From Verrucomicrobiota bacterium (GTDB taxonomy: Bacteria; Verrucomicrobiota; Verrucomicrobiia; Opitutales; Opitutaceae): DNA of 14,137 bases. Of this stretch, positions 12,621 through 14,137 are shown one piece after another. Every line of letters begins with the position of its first letter. Position 1 is the stretch's first letter. The notes under the pieces were generated by a model. That model searched no databases. It saw nothing but the letters and a program-made list of their open reading frames with translations, and was not told where the DNA came from. The stretch lies in NCBI GenBank assembly GCA_023430825.1, contig JAEYYL010000286.1:1-14137 (forward strand). The letters are read 5' to 3'. The position numbers and the translations under genes are program-made.

Positions 12621-14137
12621 ATGACCAAGGTTGCCACGCCCTCCACCGCCGACGCCGAGGCGGATTTCTACCTGCCAGCCGACGCCTTCTTCCGCGCCAA
12701 TCTGCCGACGGCCCTGACGTTCGACGACGTCTCCCTCGCCACGCTCTACTCGGAAATCCTGCCGAAGGACGCCGACACGTCGACCGCCCTCAGCGACGCG
12801 CTCCGCCTGCAAATTCCCGTCATTTCGTCCGACATGGACACCGTCACGGAGTCGCGCATGGCCATCGCCATGGCGCTCAACGGCGGCCTCGGCCTCATCC
12901 ACTACAACATGGCGCCGAAGGATCAGGTGAAGGAAGTCGCGCGCGTGAAGCGCCACATCCACGGCCTCATCCAGGATCCCATCACCGTCGCCCCCGACCA
13001 CCTCATCGGCGACGTCCTCGCGATGATCGACGCAAAACGCTTCGCGTTCTCCACCTTCCCCGTCGTCGACACCACCGGCCACCTCGTCGGCCTTCTCTCC
13101 GGCAACGTCGTCAAGGACCGCTACAAATCCAAAAAAGTCGCCGAGGTCATGACTCCGCGTGCGCATTTGATCACCGAGATCGAAAGCGCCGTCGCGCAGG
13201 ACCCGATCAAGGCCGCCGATCATTTTTTCTCCGCGCACGTCGGCTTGAACAAGATGCTCGTCGTCGACGGCAGCGACCGGCTGCGCGGCCTCGTGACCAG
13301 TTCCGACGTCGAGAAAATCACCAGCGAGGCCAAGGCCCGCCGCAAGCCCGCGCGCGATTCCGCCTTCCGCCTCGTCGTCGGCGCCGCGCTCTCACCCGTG
13401 CGCAAACCCGACGGCTCGCTCGACCGCGACAAGATCCTCTCGCACGTCGGCCACCTCGTCGACGAGCACGTCGACGCCATCGCCGTATCCACCGCGCACG
13501 GACACACCGCCGGTGTCGGCGACGTCGTGAAGCTCGTCCGCGACGCTTACCCGGAGCTCACGCTCATCGCCGGCAACGTCACCAGCGCCTCCGGTGTGTC
13601 GTTCCTCGCCGAGTGCGGCGCCAACGCCATCAAGATCGGCCAGGGCCCCGGCTCGATCTGCACCACCCGCGTTGTCGCTGGCGTCGGCATCCCGCAACTC
13701 ACCGCCCTCTACGTCGCCGGCAGCGCCGCGAAACGGGCGGGCGTCAAACTCATCGCCGACGGCGGCATCACGAAATCCGGCGACATCGTGAAAGCGCTCA
13801 CACTCTCCGACGCCGTGATCCTCGGCGGTCTCCTCGCCGGCTGCCGCGAAGCGCCCGGCGAGATCATGGAGATCAGCGGAAAAGTTTATAAGCAGTATCG
13901 CGGCATGGGCTCGCTCTCCGCGATGAAGGCCGGCAGCGCCGCGCGCTACGGTCACGACAAGAACGACAACAACCGCAAGGTCGCCGCCGAAGGCATCGAG
14001 GCGCTCAAGGAAGTCTCCGGCTCCGTCGACGACGTGTTGGGCAACTTGATCGGCGGCGTGCAAAGCGGCATGGGTTATCTCGGCGCCGCCAACCTCGCCC
14101 AGCTTCGCGCGAAAGCCCGCTACATCCGCGTCAGCCC
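12621..14137 (+). CDS. guaB: inosine-5'-monophosphate dehydrogenase (GuaB), 3' end beyond window
   Basis: The frame opened by ATG 12621 stays open to the window edge (505 codons), so only the last residues are missing. IMPDH oxidises IMP to XMP with NAD+, the committed step to guanine nucleotides. Visible features are the opening TFDDVSLATL, the IMP-site SSDMDTVTESRMAIAMA, a pair of CBS regulatory domains (roughly 115-245), the catalytic loop GPGSICTTRVVAGVG with Cys347, the phosphate-binding ADGGITKSGDI, YRGMGSLSAM and the Arg442-Tyr443 dyad of the mobile flap (AARYGHDKN). It is somewhat divergent: the bacterial EGIEGRVxYKG segment reads EGIEALKEVSG (457-467), and the IHxNM motif has Tyr. 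The N-terminus is about 25 residues longer than in E. coli. No Shine-Dalgarno sequence precedes the start. Confidence 0.95.
   Translation, partial: MTKVATPSTADAEADFYLPADAFFRANLPTALTFDDVSLATLYSEILPKDADTSTALSDALRLQIPVISSDMDTVTESRMAIAMALNGGLGLIHYNMAPKDQVKEVARVKRHIHGLIQDPITVAPDHLIGDVLAMIDAKRFAFSTFPVVDTTGHLVGLLSGNVVKDRYKSKKVAEVMTPRAHLITEIESAVAQDPIKAADHFFSAHVGLNKMLVVDGSDRLRGLVTSSDVEKITSEAKARRKPARDSAFRLVVGAALSPVRKPDGSLDRDKILSHVGHLVDEHVDAIAVSTAHGHTAGVGDVVKLVRDAYPELTLIAGNVTSASGVSFLAECGANAIKIGQGPGSICTTRVVAGVGIPQLTALYVAGSAAKRAGVKLIADGGITKSGDIVKALTLSDAVILGGLLAGCREAPGEIMEISGKVYKQYRGMGSLSAMKAGSAARYGHDKNDNNRKVAAEGIEALKEVSGSVDDVLGNLIGGVQSGMGYLGAANLAQLRAKARYIRVS

Noticed and set aside
12542..13891. 449-codon Arg/His/Pro-rich plus-strand open frame over guaB
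   Set aside because: Arg/Pro/His-rich translation is a frame-shift shadow; the frame from 12621 encodes IMPDH with all key motifs.
13989..14021. Loss of the IMPDH catalytic Arg-Tyr dyad
   Set aside because: The changed segment lies after the dyad; Arg442-Tyr443 is present in AARYGHDKN, aligned with DRYFQSD in E. coli.

Overview
This window is a high-GC bacterial chromosomal segment made almost entirely of housekeeping genes: thirteen protein-coding genes, one of them cut by the right edge. No rRNA, tRNA, CRISPR array, transposase or phage gene is visible. The GC-rich codon use, the gene content and the near absence of Shine-Dalgarno sequences suggest a Verrucomicrobia-type bacterium, perhaps Opitutaceae. 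That placement is inference; no marker gene here settles it.

Layout. (1) 46-3733, minus strand: a fatty-acid synthesis cluster. In transcription order it holds an NADPH-dependent FAD flavoprotein of the sulfite reductase alpha type without its FMN domain, then fabG, acpP and fabF. An intrinsic terminator lies between acpP and fabF. A long hairpin of 7-bp repeats fills the spacer between the flavoprotein gene and fabG. (2) 3872-8481, plus strand: an RsuA/RluB-type pseudouridine synthase, a secreted SH3-domain protein, folD, a receiver-histidine kinase protein and proC. Two of the junctions overlap. A second, more decayed copy of the heptad element fills the spacer before folD. (3) 8482-8542: a short convergent spacer with a REP-like palindrome. 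(4) 8543-12470, minus strand: a spermidine/putrescine-type ABC importer in the order potC, potD, potB, potA, with a hairpin-bearing spacer after potD. (5) 12621 to the right edge, plus strand: an IMP dehydrogenase (guaB) missing only its last residues.

The genes are mostly conventional. FabG, ACP and FabF act in one elongation cycle, FolD supplies one-carbon folates, ProC makes proline, GuaB commits IMP to guanine nucleotides, and the Pot system imports polyamines. The unusual material is mainly non-coding or fine-scale. The strongest case is the heptad-repeat hairpin, which occupies two unrelated intergenic spacers in the same orientation relative to transcription and ends 5-7 nt before the next start codon. 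Others are a 12-nt tandem duplication inside acpP that lengthens the ACP by four residues, the acpP-fabF terminator, the REP-like element, and two mutually exclusive hairpins between potD and potB. I see no clear multi-gene novel system; the heptad element is the best candidate for something undescribed.
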